From: Pleurotus djamor
Taxonomy: Eukaryota > Basidiomycota > Agaricomycetes > Agaricales > Pleurotaceae
Length of the DNA stretch: 42,146 bases
NCBI GenBank assembly: GCA_029747585.1
Contig: JAPEVF010000390.1
Location: 1 to 42,146, forward strand
Direction of reading: 5' to 3'
Of the stretch, positions 10,453-22,490 are shown one piece after another. How positions within the stretch are numbered: position 1 is the stretch's first letter; each line of letters starts with the position of its first letter. The position numbers and the translations under genes were made by a program. The notes under the pieces were generated by a model. It searched no databases. It had not been told where the DNA came from and was given only the letters and a program-made list of their open reading frames with translations.

Positions 10453-11789
10453 TTTGATACACCAATTTTTCGCCGTTTTGTGTCCAATCTATCCTATAAA
10501 TCCTCTTGAAATCACCATCTTTCGTTTGTCTTTCGTGAGTTGCGCCTGGACATGTATTCTTCCAGTCCAAGCAGCCTACCAGTCCCGTAGCTTTGATCGT
10601 CATTGAAGATGAGTATCCGCCGTATACGCAGAAATATTTGTCCGGGTCGTTGATTTATCCAGCACAGTAAAAGATAACCGATTCAAGGCCTAATGTTTGG
10701 TGAACAGGTGTGACGAACGGGCTACGATTGGGACCTGAGCACAGAGGACAGGGTGGCGGAGGAGATATATTGTGCTCAGTCTCAGCTAAATGCAATTGCA
10801 TCAACGGTGAAACCATGATGATGAGGGGACGCAAAGTGACAGGTGGACTGGGGGAATCACAAAAGCCCTCAGAGGTGATCCAGAAGCTCAGAAAATTGTC
10901 GAATCGGCAACAGTGATCAACAATTTTACTTCCAGGGGAAGTAAAAGAGACAATGCTCACCGTGCATTTTCCTGTGATCCTCGGGTTCCTGATTTCGAAG
11001 CAGGCGGAGAATTAGAGCATTCATTCGAAACTCTGGAGCTGAGAATGGTTGACAGGCGAACTGAGCAAATCACAGGACCACATGAGTGTCGATCTGAGAG
11101 CACGGAATCAAGTTGTCCAAGAAGGAGTATACTGGCTTTTTCTTGATCGTGACCATTCTCATGTTGAGGTTGTCACTCGCTAAAGTTCTATCCCTTTACA
11201 ATTAGCACAACTTCAGGCCCATCTCTTCCATCTTCCTCAAGTAAAGTAGCTGTGTGAACAGGTCGGCTGAGAAGACTCGGCGGCGCTTTTCGTACAATCC
11301 CTGTTTTCCTGATTTCGAAGGAGAGGGATGATCGGAGTGACAGGTGGACCAAGAAAATTACAGGACCCACCAATCGTCCACACGAGAGTACCAAAGCACT
11401 ATGTCATGGTTCTGAAGCTGTACTTCTTTTCTTGCCTCATGTGGTTAATTACGAGCTCGTGCTCGTGAATCTTCTACCATCCCTGTACATGTCGGACACC
11501 TTGGGGTTACTCCAACCTTGAGTGATGCTGTGTGCGGAACTGGGCTCGAGGCGTTGTAAGACTGACATGAATGTCGCTTGTCACCTCTTCTTCCATCCTC
11601 CATGGATCGAGAAGAGTTTAAGACGAGTAGAATACGATCGGTATAACTGGAGGAGCCAATAAAGACCCATGGGGCTAGTCCCCGCCACACAAGATAAACT
11701 CTAGCGTTCTCGTCGATCCCTTCACCATCTTTGACCAGCTAGGGAGCGTATATGCAGCGCGGAGGATCACAAGTACAGTAGTCCTTGGA
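10453..11789. other. Gene-poor region with short duplicated units and a palindrome
   Basis: A perfect 10/3/10 palindrome (TTTTACTTCC, AGG, GGAAGTAAAA) lies at 10924-10946. Two similar units of about 150 bp start near 10984 and 11306: both contain TTCCTGATTTCGAAG and, some 60 bp or less later, a version of the ACAGGTGAACTGAGAAAAT motif followed by ACAGGACC. Further degenerate motif copies occur at 11257 and 11338. No credible coding frame was found. Confidence 0.4.
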
Positions 11790-13880
11790 GCAGGTCAACT
11801 GAGAAGACATGGCGGCGCTTTTCGTACGTGAGTCTATCGGGACAGGTCAACGGAGAAAATCTAAAAACCATACAGCGTCCCCACATGCGTGGTAATATTA
11901 GATTGATGGGTCTGAGTCGCACAGTTTTTTGACCGGCTGGATGTGTATCGTTTGTCGTTATGTCGGCGGCAGGGATCTCGGAATAGAGTACCGAAAAAGT
12001 TCACCATGGGATAGCCAGATTTCGCTCGAAGTCTAAGTTGTTAAATTTAGAAGAGACAGGTAGATATGTAGGGAGACCGATCAATGTGTAAGATACATAG
12101 GACGATCAAACGAGAGGAAGACAAGCGTGGCACAGTGGACAAGTCGTCGCGTAGCAAAAGGGAGTTGAGGCTACGTATATCCTAATGTAACATGGCAGGG
12201 AACGAGAATGGGTACATGTCTGATAGCCTCAGAAAGACAGTGTAGCAGAAGAGGGTTGGGTATAGGAAGAATATAGAGGTGTCCGTACGAGATGCGAATG
12301 GCAGGAAGCCACACAAGAGGGTAGGTCCATGCAGTAGACTAGCCAGTGAGTCAAGAGCCCCGCCTCCGGTATGCCGATGGCGTCATCACTTTCGGTATGG
12401 ATGGATGCGAGAGAAGTCGAGTCGGAGGCAGGATAGACACAAGGTAGACACCGGGTAGAGCCATAAAGAGAGAAGATTCCGGGGTATCTGAAGACTCAGA
12501 GCAAAGACATTTGAAACAATTAATGAACGAGAAACAAAGTGCAGACGTGCACCGCTCGGGACCCATAACCATCCATCGACGCAACCATACTCAGAGTCGT
12601 CGGTCGGCTCCGTCGAGACATTATGCATTAGAGGCCAGCTGCGCAAGAGAGATGGAATGAAGGTCTTTAGTGGACGTCGAAGATCACTTTCAATCCAGAG
12701 GGCGTAGTGGGGTTGTAAGTAGAGGTAGCGACGACGTAGCATGTCCAAGAGGACGCGTCAGCCAGCGCTAGGCCAGCGCTCGCTTTCAAACTCCGTCCCT
12801 TCCAGCCACCGCGATGGCTTCCCTCTCTGTTCGTTCTCAATTCGTTCTTCAAATTGTTTCTCGTTCACCATAGGCCAGCCGATACGGAGCGGTACCTCTC
12901 CGCTCAGCGGGGGCGGTGGGGTGCTTCCGCAACACTGCTCTCTCCACGCAGACCTAAGTTCATCGTGTCCAATGTGTTCTGAGGCTGTTTTCTTCGATTC
13001 GCCGCGTTCCGTTTCCCCCAATAACCGGTAAATCACAGTGGTTTTCTTTTGGTTGTGCACTTTCGCCGGTTAGAGTAAACGGCCGAACGCAGCTGGACCC
13101 ATAGCAAGCTTGTGAGCAAGCACCCCGTTACGAAGGAGATTGATCATTGACACGATATGTGGATGGACGAAACAGGCGAACTAAACAGATCTCAAGACTT
13201 GAATGGAGGCTGTCCGTCAAATACTCAGGGGATGGACTGGGTGCCATCATTTTCACGTTTCGTGTTGGTTTTTTTTTTAAAGCGGTGATTACAACATGGT
13301 GGTTTCAATTTCTGAGAGGCGAACACCTGCGACTGCGAATACCCACATCCATGTTGGAGGGAAAGTTCTCGATCGCGATTAGGAAGTCGGATATTTCAAT
13401 TCGAAGACACCTACTTAGCTATGCTCCGAAGAGACGACAGGTGAACAGAAGGAATTGCGAAACTGGGTTCAATTCTACCTTGGAGTACCCTCAGCCTTTG
13501 AAGGAACTCTACGCGCACTTTTTGTCTCAAGTACTCTAATGTACACCACCCCATACCAGCTCCCATCGCCCGCATCCACCTGACAGTGAGTCAGGACTGA
13601 GTATATTCGAAGATAAGTCCAGTGACGCGATATCAACACTAAACAGGTGGTTTGAGTTAAACTCAATACCCAGGCGGCGCATGCCTGGGATGCGGAAGGG
13701 CCCTCGGAGCGATATGTGCGCAAGTTCCGCCATTTTTTCCTATTCAGTATGCTCATCAAGCCNTTTTTGCAGTCTCAGGCGCTGCTCATCGTGGTCTACA
13801 GGAACGTTTCCTCAATTTCCGGAGATCACAGATTGCAGGGAAGGGAGAAGGGAGGATCGATCGTGTTGTCGTCGCAAACG
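11790..13880 (-). pseudogene. Decayed gene-family copy A
   Basis: Aligned by eye with 15980-17770 (copy B), this segment shares the blocks at 11842/15993 (ACAGGTC...GAGAAAATCT, then CGTCCCCACA), 12101/16264, 12360-12600/16490-16720, 12752/16776 (GACGCGTCA block), 13166/17052 and 13530-13860/17490-17750. Translations agree only on the minus strand: LGIEFNSNHLF against LGIEFHSNHLF, ending at a shared GTCAG splice-donor position, then segments such as SEYGC and, near 12150, YATTCPLC against YATACPLC. The last resembles the end of a RING-type zinc site, but this is only a hint. Stops and frame changes break every exon. An N beside a T-run at 13763 adds uncertainty. Confidence 0.5.
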
Positions 13881-15979
13881 TAAGTGGTTCTTCGTCGATT
13901 GATCACCTCAACCTCACGTCATGTCCTTCAAAGCGGCAGCCTGGCCTCTGCGTACCGTACCATCCACCATTGACGGAGGTGGATCACGATGCATCGACAT
14001 AGGCAGCGTTGTGGGTAGGAGGGAAAAACGGAACGTAGAAGCTGATGCTTGAGATGTTCTCGACCGGGAGGGGTTGTAACATTGGGTTGAAGGACAGAGG
14101 GACGTCAAATGCGGTCGCAGGAGTCACTCGGCTTCGACGACGTTTCAATCGAGCAGGAGGGCGGTAGGTGTCGGTCATAACTCCCTTCCATATGCACATG
14201 CTCACGCCAACACCACATAGCCATCAGCCTCCCAGATATTCGTCGTCAGTTCTCGTTACCGATCCTAGACTCCTGTCTACTTCCGTCACTAGGGAGAAGC
14301 CATACTGGCTGGGATTGGATGTTGCCTGCTCGAAGGCTCGAGAGCAAGGACGGATTGGGTTGTCTTTTGGCCGAGGGTGAAACTCAATACAAGGCTGAAT
14401 ACACAACGAAGAAGATGGCGTACTCACCTGATATTCATCAGTCGAAAAACCGATGTATTTCCCTATGAGACAGCCTTGTTCGAGAATAAACCACGAAGGT
14501 GCAGGCTGGTGGTTTTAGACGTTAGGCACGGGGAGCGGTGGCGACGTTCCAATCGGCCATACTTTGGTTGTTGGCAGGGAACGACTGACTGGGTTGATCA
14601 GCAAGGAAAACATCGGAGGAGGGAAAAAAGCACTGACAAGTCGCGTCAAAGTCGCGTATGGAGATCGCTGAATGCCAAGACTTCCGAAACTTCAATATGG
14701 GTGCAAGATGACTCCGACAGGTTGACTGGGAGAATATATAAACACACGTGCACACTGCCAAATGAGCTGGCTGGGGGTTGGTACCCCATGCCTTGAGATT
14801 TTGGGGATCTGGAAGGGGTATTCAGAGGATATGGTCTCTGTGCAATGGGTATGTCGTGTCGTCGCAAATCATCAGGGAAATCGGAAACCCTTGCCATAGA
14901 AGAAGCTCACTGGATCGCAAGGCCATTGGCTTGTAACTCGGCAAGGAAGACATCTTTCTTTTATACAATGAGGCTGAATCCTTCCCTCCCTCTTCGCTCC
15001 TCTGCCTCGCACGAACGTTCACCTGCTCGGGCACCATAATCCAAACACTCATCTTCATCGTTTCAATGTTACCTCTCCTACTATCACTTGTCGAATGATT
15101 CATCGAAGGGCGCGTGAGAAGCACAGGCTTGATCTCACAATGACTGGACGGAAACCACTCAAGTGAGAGAGTTGGCGAACTTGTGCGTTGCGCATTGGTT
15201 GGCGTGTGTACCTCGCTCCTCATGGCGCAGCGAGACGTGATCGATTATCATGGACAGTGGTTGTGGCGTGTCTGCGTCAAAGAGAGTGCCTTATCACCAA
15301 GTATCGAAGACGCATCGGGTCCGGTGATGTAGGTTTAACGCTGCGAGCCAGCGGCGAGTAGAAGTCAAAAGGGAGAAGGCATAGGACTGAGAACATTGGG
15401 CGACGAACGGATGGAACAGGTGGGATGAACAAATCGAGGAACATTGACCAACAGGGCGTACCATGTATGCCAGGACGCGATTTTCGTGAAGATGATGCTT
15501 TTACCAATCCACATACTCTGGTTTCAAAGGATACGTAGACGGCGAATAGGGAACGGGAGTCGGCAATTTTTGGTCGTTCTGTTATTGTTAAAGGAACGGC
15601 GGACGCGTAGTCCAGACGACTGATTGAGGGAATGAGGGGAATGGATGTACAGTGATAGAATATGCGTCACGGAGGTTCTTGCTGATTGGGCGGGAGAATG
15701 GTGGCAGGTAACGGAGGATGGATGAGGAAGCGTAAGGATGCGGAAGGGGCGGGAGTACAACGTAGAACGGTGAGATGAATAGGGACACCAGTAAATGGAC
15801 GACAGAGTGACGGTCTGTTTTGGACGATGTATCACCATTCGTGCGCTTGCGCATGGTGTCTTCGACTTTGCGGCGATGAAGGAGAGCGTAGCCTTGTGAT
15901 ATTCAGGTGGCAATCAGAGAGTAACCGTACTTTAAGAGGTGTTGAGGGAGTTTGAGTTTGAGAGGACGCTGCGGTGCCT
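13881..15979. other. Intergenic region without a supported gene
   Basis: Open frames here are short and overlap on both strands. The minus-strand frame at 15524-15913 (129 codons) is Ser/Arg/His-rich and looks like chance. Intron-like donors such as GTGAGTG appear but join no consistent frames. One degenerate copy of the ACAGGTG...ACAAATC motif lies at 15416. I see nothing else. Confidence 0.35.
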
Positions 15980-17770
15980 TTCGCGGATCAGGACAGGTCG
16001 ATCGAGAAAATCTGGAAAACTACGCATCGTCCCCACACGCGCAGTGGGATCTGATCGCTGTATCCAAGTTGCATTTTTGCGCAACGGCTAAGTGCACACG
16101 ATTCGTCGTTTGTTTTCATTTCGGCTGCGTGAAGCTCAGAATATGATCAAGGCTCATGACGGGCGAGCTGAGAATAAGGTCGAAGTCTATGTATTAGAGT
16201 ATGTCGACAACAGACGCATGGATAAGCATTGGGACGACGTGTATTCAAGCCATAAGGTAAAAAGGATGGTCAAACGAGGGGAAGACAAGGGTATGCGCTT
16301 TGCGGCACAGAGGACAAGCAGTAGCATAGCGAAAGGCCGTTGAGGCTACGCAGATCCTGTTGTAACGTCATGAAACAAACGATTGGGTTTGTTGTGATAA
16401 TCGAGAGGTTTTTATATGGTGCGCGGAAGGGGAGAGCGAAGAACACAAGGGCTAGGTACGTGCATGAAAGCCAAGGCCGAGAGCGGGTCTCTGGATGCCA
16501 ATCGCGTCGTCACTTCGAGTATAGGGGATACGAGAGAGGCTAAGGCTGAGAGCGTGTTAGGGAAGCCGCCGGGAAGACAAACGGAGGGGAGAGTCCCAGG
16601 AATCTGAATGATAATCTGCAAAAGCATACTGGTTGAAGCAATGAAGAAGCGAGAAATACAGTGTATGCGCACCTCCTGGGAACCATACTCATCGAGACAA
16701 CCATACTCAGAGACTCTCAGCTCTGTCAAGGCATTCGAGGCCAGGTCCGCAAAGAGGACGTCGGTTGACGTTGAGGACGCGTCATCCAGCGCTAATCTAG
16801 CGCTCATTTTCAAACTCCGTCCCCTCTACCATCAACAGGTTCCTTCTCTGTTACTTCTCTGTTCCTTCTTCCAGTTGTTTCTCGTTCACCGTCGGTCAGC
16901 CAGCACGGAGTGTTTTCCTTCCTCATGGAAGAGTCAGTCAAATGCGTCTGGGACGCTGCTCTCTGTCCGCAAAACTAAAGTCATCGTTTCAAATGTGTTT
17001 TCTTCGATTCGTCCTATGATTGTTGTCATTGACACACTCCCTGAGTGGATGAAACAGGTGAACCGAACAAATCTCAAAACGTAGATGTGTTTCGCCCGTG
17101 AGAAGCACCATAACTCGTCCGCGCGCGGTTTGTTTTTGTTTTCAGTGCTATTTTCCCCGCTTAGCTCAGTCTAGGCAACAGTCATCACGCCACCGTAGGG
17201 TACACTACAACGATGTCAATGGTAGTACCCCGTTGAGCCCCCGCGTTCGCGCTAGAGGGAGAGCCGTCATCGATCATCGATTCGTCCTTGACCTTAAATA
17301 ACAATGCGGACACTTAGATCAACACGTCGAAATCCCACAATGGCGCCTGGTCGTGCTCTGGAGATGGGAAAGGTGAAGCGAAGAAATTGCGACACTGTGT
17401 GTACCCCCACCTGAGAATACCTGGCTACTCTGAGACGAGTGTACGCAGCCCTCTTGTTTTGAGTCACGTTCATTTCCCCAAAACAGCCCCCATCATCCGC
17501 ACTCACCTGACAGCGAAATCCAGTGACGCGTATTCAATATCCGTCACCAAACAGGTGGTTTGAGTGAAACTCAATACCCAGGTAGCACCCACCCAGGATG
17601 CGAAGGAACAATTGTGGGTTACGACCATGGAAGTTCCGCTGTTTTTTTTTTCCTATTCGATATCCTCATCAAGCCTTTTTGTATCCTTCGTGGTCTACAA
17701 GACCATTTCCTCGATTGCCGGACAGCTCGAAACACAAGGGAGAGGAGATGGGAGAACCTGTAGATTGCGT
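15980..17770 (-). pseudogene. Decayed gene-family copy B
   Basis: This is the second long copy, co-oriented with copy A and about 4.2 kb downstream of it. The best preserved exon is at about 16412-16813 on the minus strand, an open frame of 133 codons including MSARLALDDASS and SEYGCLDEYGSQ. A further piece near 16255-16350 reads CPLCRKAHTLVFPSFDHPF before a stop. The exon near 17560 reads LGIEFHSNHLF but shifts frame before its conserved GTGAGT donor. The pattern of similar exons with independent lesions indicates pseudogenisation after duplication rather than a tandem cluster of live genes. Confidence 0.5.
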
Positions 17771-19407
17771 CGGTTCACGTCCACTCTGGTTGTCGCGCTG
17801 TCTACCCTGGGTATTGAAGATGTGGTGACGGTGTCTGGGAGTGACGAGAAAACGGGGCTTAGGGTAAGAGATCGCGGAAACCAACGCGAACACTGAGTGG
17901 TGGTTGGGTTAACATGCGACGGACCGACCACCAGCTACCTGCCATTGACCGCGAGTTGCAACGAGCATATCCTTTCCGAGTCCACGCGACCGATGAGCTG
18001 GGAAAATCCATCAAATTACTCCGCCGCTTGGTTCTCCCCCGTGCCGTCGGTATTGAGAGCAGGCAAGTTGCGCGAAACGGAACCTGATAATTGTCTGGCC
18101 CTTCAGATGGTTGAACCCGGGGGACTATAGAAGTTTCAACGTCAACGCTCATGCATCACTCACCTGACGTTGTTCACAGGCGACTCGAGTAAAACTCGAT
18201 ACCTACTTAGACTGCATCTGAGAACGTTGAGGATATCATGACGTTATTAAGCATTGAAATGCACTTGGGTTTTTCTCGCTTGCGCCCGGATTAACCCTTC
18301 TTTCATGTTGGTATTTCGGTCCCTGTTCCGATGGGTACTAGTATCACGCCGTCCAGGTTGGATGAGCGAAAGTTTAAATAAACCGTTGCAGGCCTTATCC
18401 GACATTCGTACCGACTGATGGTCTTTGCATGAGAGCGGAAAGTTTTTGACGGCTCATGTACTCTACTCTAGGATTCGCTTCATCTATGACCAGTCGTTGA
18501 CGCCAGCCTATCCTGATACAATGCAGCGTATAGCTCGGAATCTTGTTATCTAAGTATGTATCGGATATCATTTGGAGAACAGAAGCGAAGTAGTGAATCG
18601 ACGCAACGTGATCGTCCGTGGACTTAGCTCCACACAATTTCCAGTCCACGATACGAATTCGACGGCTTGAGACTCGAGCTACCCTCAATTCCTAGCAGGG
18701 AATAGATGGCTCAAAGCTACTGTGGTTAGGAGGGAGGCGGTGACAGAGAGATGGTGAGATACGACAGGTCGAGTGAGGGAAACTCAAAGCGACTCAAGGC
18801 TAGGAGCCTCTTGGGGAGGTTACTATGAGATATATCTACCATGCTATAGTTTTGGCTGAGCTTATTCATATCTTGAATTTAAAGTGTACTTCTTGGAGCT
18901 CGCTGCGCGCGTCTGCACTGAAGGGGACACTGAACATGGAAAAGGAGAAACTCCTCTGAGTCCCTGAGAACTAAGCGCCCGGTGACGCGTCCACTTTCAA
19001 GCTTCTCATTTCTTCTTTCGTCCTTCTACCCAGCCTAAGCCTGCGTCGCGACTTCTCCGCAGTCAATGTATATCCAAGCCTTGACTCTTCTCGAAACGTC
19101 TCATACACGCTCTCTTACTATGTCAGTTGTCCCTAGCGAAAGGACTGGACTGAATCGCGCGCTGCGTTGTGATGGCCTCGCTCCGCTTGGTTTTCCCTCC
19201 GTCGTGTGATTTGAGACGCGTCAACGACAGCTCTATGTATCCTTAGGTGAGTTGCTCTCGTAATTATCATGGTTAGATGTGTCCTCTCGCTCATCGGTTC
19301 TTTCCAGATGCAAGACGGGAGATTCAGGCGCTGCATTTGTGCGGCTGCGGATGCGGTATCTATGGTGGTCACGTTGGACTAGGGAAAGGGTGGCGGTAGA
19401 ACCGTAG
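17771..19407. other. Gene-poor region with a third LGIEF-like fragment
   Basis: Around 18150-18240 a short segment matches the exon end of copies A and B (a GTATCGAGTTTTACTCGAGT variant followed by a GTCAGGTGAGTG donor on the minus strand). TACTCTA occurs twice at 18459-18470 and a GACGCGTC core at 18984. The rest shows no coherent coding frame. Confidence 0.35.
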
Positions 19408-19970
19408 ATAGAGATCTTGACCGTATGGTGCTGGAGGTACGTTTTCATGTTCTTGTTTGTTCGTACTGCTGATCCTATCATCCTATTCAGAGTTCTGATC
19501 GACTCTTGTCCACTACTGGAACCACCAGATGACTGTTCAGTCGGTGTCGAGCACGAACATTGCTTTAACGTACGCCCTTTTCTCCTACGCGTATGTCCTC
19601 CATCTCACCGCATTCGACCCACATCCAGTTATGTTCGAATCTCTTTGCATCGCCAAAACTCTTTGCAATCGGATGCCTACGACCACGAAACTCTGGATCG
19701 CACTTGGTTGACGGTTGCACGGCGCAGCGAACGGACCAATGGAGATTCAACGTCAACCTCGAAGGTATGTTCCTTAATGTTCACGCTGCTGACCGTTGAT
19801 GCCAATATCATCTTTCCAGGGCTTGATGGTTCCGCTGACTTTGCCTAAGGAGCCGTCTGATCAACCTGTTTCTGTCGCTGCATGCAGGTGTGTCCTTTCC
19901 TTCACTTTTCTTTATTACCGCCCCATGTTAACCAATCCCATCACAGCGATTTGGCCGCGAACCTCTTCGC
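19408..19970 (+). pseudogene. Multi-exon gene remnant, plus strand
   Basis: Four intron-shaped segments with good ends occur in order: 19437-19490 (GTACGT...TTCAG), 19570-19628 (GTACGC...TCCAG), 19765-19819 (GTATGT...TCCAG) and 19888-19946 (GTGTGT...CACAG). The exons between them are open and protein-like, for example LIDSCPLLEPPDDC, then DHETLDRTWLTVARR, then GLMVPLTLPKEPSD and VAACSDLAANLFAS. Exons 3 to 5 join in frame, but the junction between exons 2 and 3 is out of phase by one, so there is either one indel (sequence error or mutation) or a missed splice site. Function unknown. Confidence 0.4.
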
Positions 19971-20040
19971 TTCCGTATGTAGGCGAAGTGACGTTATACT
20001 CCGAGTCACCAGGCTGGGACGATGAAGTACACAAGGCTTG

Positions 20041-20480
20041 AGAGTACGACTCGGTGTCTGTGGTACCCCCACCATGGCCGTTGACCTCGACACCATGGAT
20101 CATAGCTGTCGTTTCGGACTACCATGACCTGTCTTTCTCTCCCGAGAGAATTTCCGTTGCCTCGGACATGTATTTGTTCATAGACTTCAAAGATGCCTTC
20201 AAGGTGCGGGTACGTCCCCGAGGTTACATCCACACCAGAGGTAGGTATGTCACTTTCTTAACCCCCGTTTGACCACCGTGTTTTAACTGGTGCGATCCAT
20301 CCATTCCAAGGGATGTGACAATTTCGGCGGCTATCTACTCAGTATGGGGCACACGACGGCCTCTGATTTGATGGTTCCAAGGCTTGTATTCAACGTATGT
20401 CACGCTCTCTTTGGTCTCCGTCGCAGCCGCTGATGTTGATATCGATAATTATAGGGATTCTTCCCCATACGGCGTCTGAT
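20041..20480 (+). pseudogene. Exon relic of a plus-strand repeated gene family
   Basis: The segment 20280-20400 encodes RDVTISAAIYSVWG in the frame that parallels RNVTTLPVASVIYQG at about 32822-32866. Both are followed by a TTCAAC/GTAYGTC donor-like site and a similar intron. The frame here meets a stop soon after, so this copy looks dead. The preceding open piece at 20100-20200 (SDYHDLSFSPERISVASD) is protein-like and on the same strand. Not recognised. Confidence 0.35.
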
Positions 20481-20775
20481 TCGCATCCCGGGAGCATACT
20501 CCTCGGCGTCGGCTTAAAGTAGGATGTGTAGATACTCTTTTGTGGTCTACGTTTGGTCCTCCCTGTTGTCGGCGTAACTCAGTAAAATAAAGATATAATA
20601 CCAAAGTCTGAGAATGTATGACAAGTAACACAGTGTCTGGGTCGCCCCCTTCCCCGTCGGGTGGCATGCTTGCCTTTGTATGGCGCGTTGGTTTACCATT
20701 TCCTCCGATGGATTGTTGTATCTTGAATGGATGGTGGAACTGACGAACTTGGGTACAAAAGTTCATTGTTCTCCT

Positions 20776-22083
20776 TCAATCAAACGTGATTAGTTGTGAA
20801 TGTGCCAAACGTACTGCAAACCTACCACAAAATTCCTTAAAGTCTTTACCCACCCGTTCATACCATGCCTCGAATATCCCCGGTGCGCGTCGCACAAACC
20901 ATGGAAGACCATCTTCATCAAGCCGTGTATAGCGATAGACTCCGCACTCAGTCCATAACGACCCTTCGCTGAACTCGATTACCACGAGCGAACCGTGATG
21001 ATGGAATAAGTTGTTCGCAATTTGGGTGAAACGCTCTGGGCGTGTATATCCCACAAAGTGGATGTATCTGAGGTGGCTGAAGGGAACTTTCATGAGATAT
21101 AGAAACATGTCCTGTCGAAGACCAAAAGACCGGCAGTCCATCAGTCTTGTTTACAGAGGTAGAAGATTGGGTTCACCTCAGGATCATCGTCGTCATCGTC
21201 GTCATCAATTAACAAACTGAGGGCCGCGACATTCTGAACGAGGGTGCCCACGGTATGTATGTCGCCTAAGCAAAACATCAACGATGTTAAGTGATCAAAG
21301 GTTCCGTCTCCCAGGGATTCGGTTACAGGTTGGTGTAACTCGGTCATGATTAAATGTTTGATTGGGGCAACCTGAGCTATATCCTTCCACAGCTGCGATG
21401 GACCATCGAAGGTAAGCAAGCATGGTAATGCGGATGGAAATAGCTTTTGTTGAGTATCCAGAGTCCACCCTCGTATTCGAAGAAAGCATAGCGTCGAGGA
21501 ATGCACAGACNAAAAAATCGGATAAACTTGGACATTGATCCTTGATGTTGATGGAGAGATGAGTGAGCGGAGCAGCTAGCGGAATGGCCTTGAATATACG
21601 GCCGAGGTCACTCTCAGTCGATGCAAATAGTTCGAGTCGCTGAAGGTTTGAAAGATTACGAAGACACTCGCAAATGATGGACACCTTTCTGCGGTCATCT
21701 CGGAGCCATTCCAGGATAGTAGTTGTGTGTTGGGAGAGGAAGGGGTTCCGCAAACCGACGCGGAGGCGTTTCAGATGACGGGCGCTGGCATGTGTTGTCG
21801 GTTCTGGTGCCCTCATGATGTACTTTCCGTCCAAGGTGATAGACTGATAAAGGATCGGCGCAACGAGGTTGTACATGAGTCGCGAGGTGAGTAGGAGGGG
21901 AAGGAGGTCATTCCGCCTGAGCAAAGACTGAAGGACGTCGATGATTGCTGTCCAGATATCAAGCGGAAAGTTACTAGGAAACCTTTGGATTTCCGTGGTC
22001 GGCGTTGAGCGACCCAGTCCTATTTCAGGCAGATAAGAAAAGTTTACAAGTACAGAGTAGAATGTGGTAGAATGTGTGCGCAC
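20776..22083 (-). CDS. F-box domain protein
   Basis: The N-terminal part holds a typical F-box: PLDIWTAIIDVLQ, then LLRRNDLLPLLLTSRLM and a C-terminal VAPILYQSITL. In this family the F-box binds Skp1 and the downstream region recruits substrates of an SCF ubiquitin ligase; the latter is inferred. The remainder is leucine-rich but has no clear repeat. The frame shifts at an N in an A-run at 21511; treating that N as an extra base restores one frame. An intron at 21176-21112 (GTGAAC...CGACAG) joins after an acidic Asp run in phase 0. The model gives about 413 residues. The last few codons may be replaced by another short intron (GTACGT, with CTAAT branch site) near 20810. The start at 22083 is the first ATG and an upstream exon is possible. 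Large F-box families are usual in mushrooms. Confidence 0.75.
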
Positions 22084-22104
22084 TCTTTATCCAGGTGATT
22101 GATC

Positions 22105-22174
22105 GCATGGGAACACTACACAGAAGGTTGAGGTTGCATGGGAACACTACACAGAAGGTTGAGGTTGCATGGGA
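22105..22174. repeat. 31-bp tandem repeat
   Basis: The unit GCATGGGAACACTACACAGA plus eleven further bases occurs at 22105-22135 and again without change at 22136-22166, followed by the first eight bases of a third copy. It lies just upstream of the F-box start, between it and the CVNH gene, so it could affect the F-box promoter. No other function visible. Confidence 0.85.
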
Positions 22175-22490
22175 GTTTGGTGGTGACCCAACCCAAATCC
22201 GACACAAAATTTCGCCGTTCACACGGGCAGGGCGACAAGAGGATAAGAGAGACGAGTCAGATGACGCTTCGCTTGGCGGAAAGTAGCTGCACGAGTGGAA
22301 TTCAAGTTCATTGATAGAGCAGAATACACCAAAGTCAAGGTGACCAAAATATACAATGACAAGAGCCGAAAATCTCCAACGAGCACGCAGGCTTTCTCGA
22401 ATCGGAGGAGGATAGCGGATTGGAAAGGTAAGGGTTGTGCGATGATGAATTCCATCAGCGGAATAATTGAAAATTGAACGATCGACTACA

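Noticed and set aside
15524..15913. A 129-codon minus-strand frame
   Set aside because: Low-information Ser/His/Arg composition, conflicting frames on the same strand, and no splice support.
17155..17200. TTAGCTCAGT motif resembling a tRNA A box
   Set aside because: No B box (GGTTCGANYCC), no acceptor stem pairing and no cloverleaf could be drawn.
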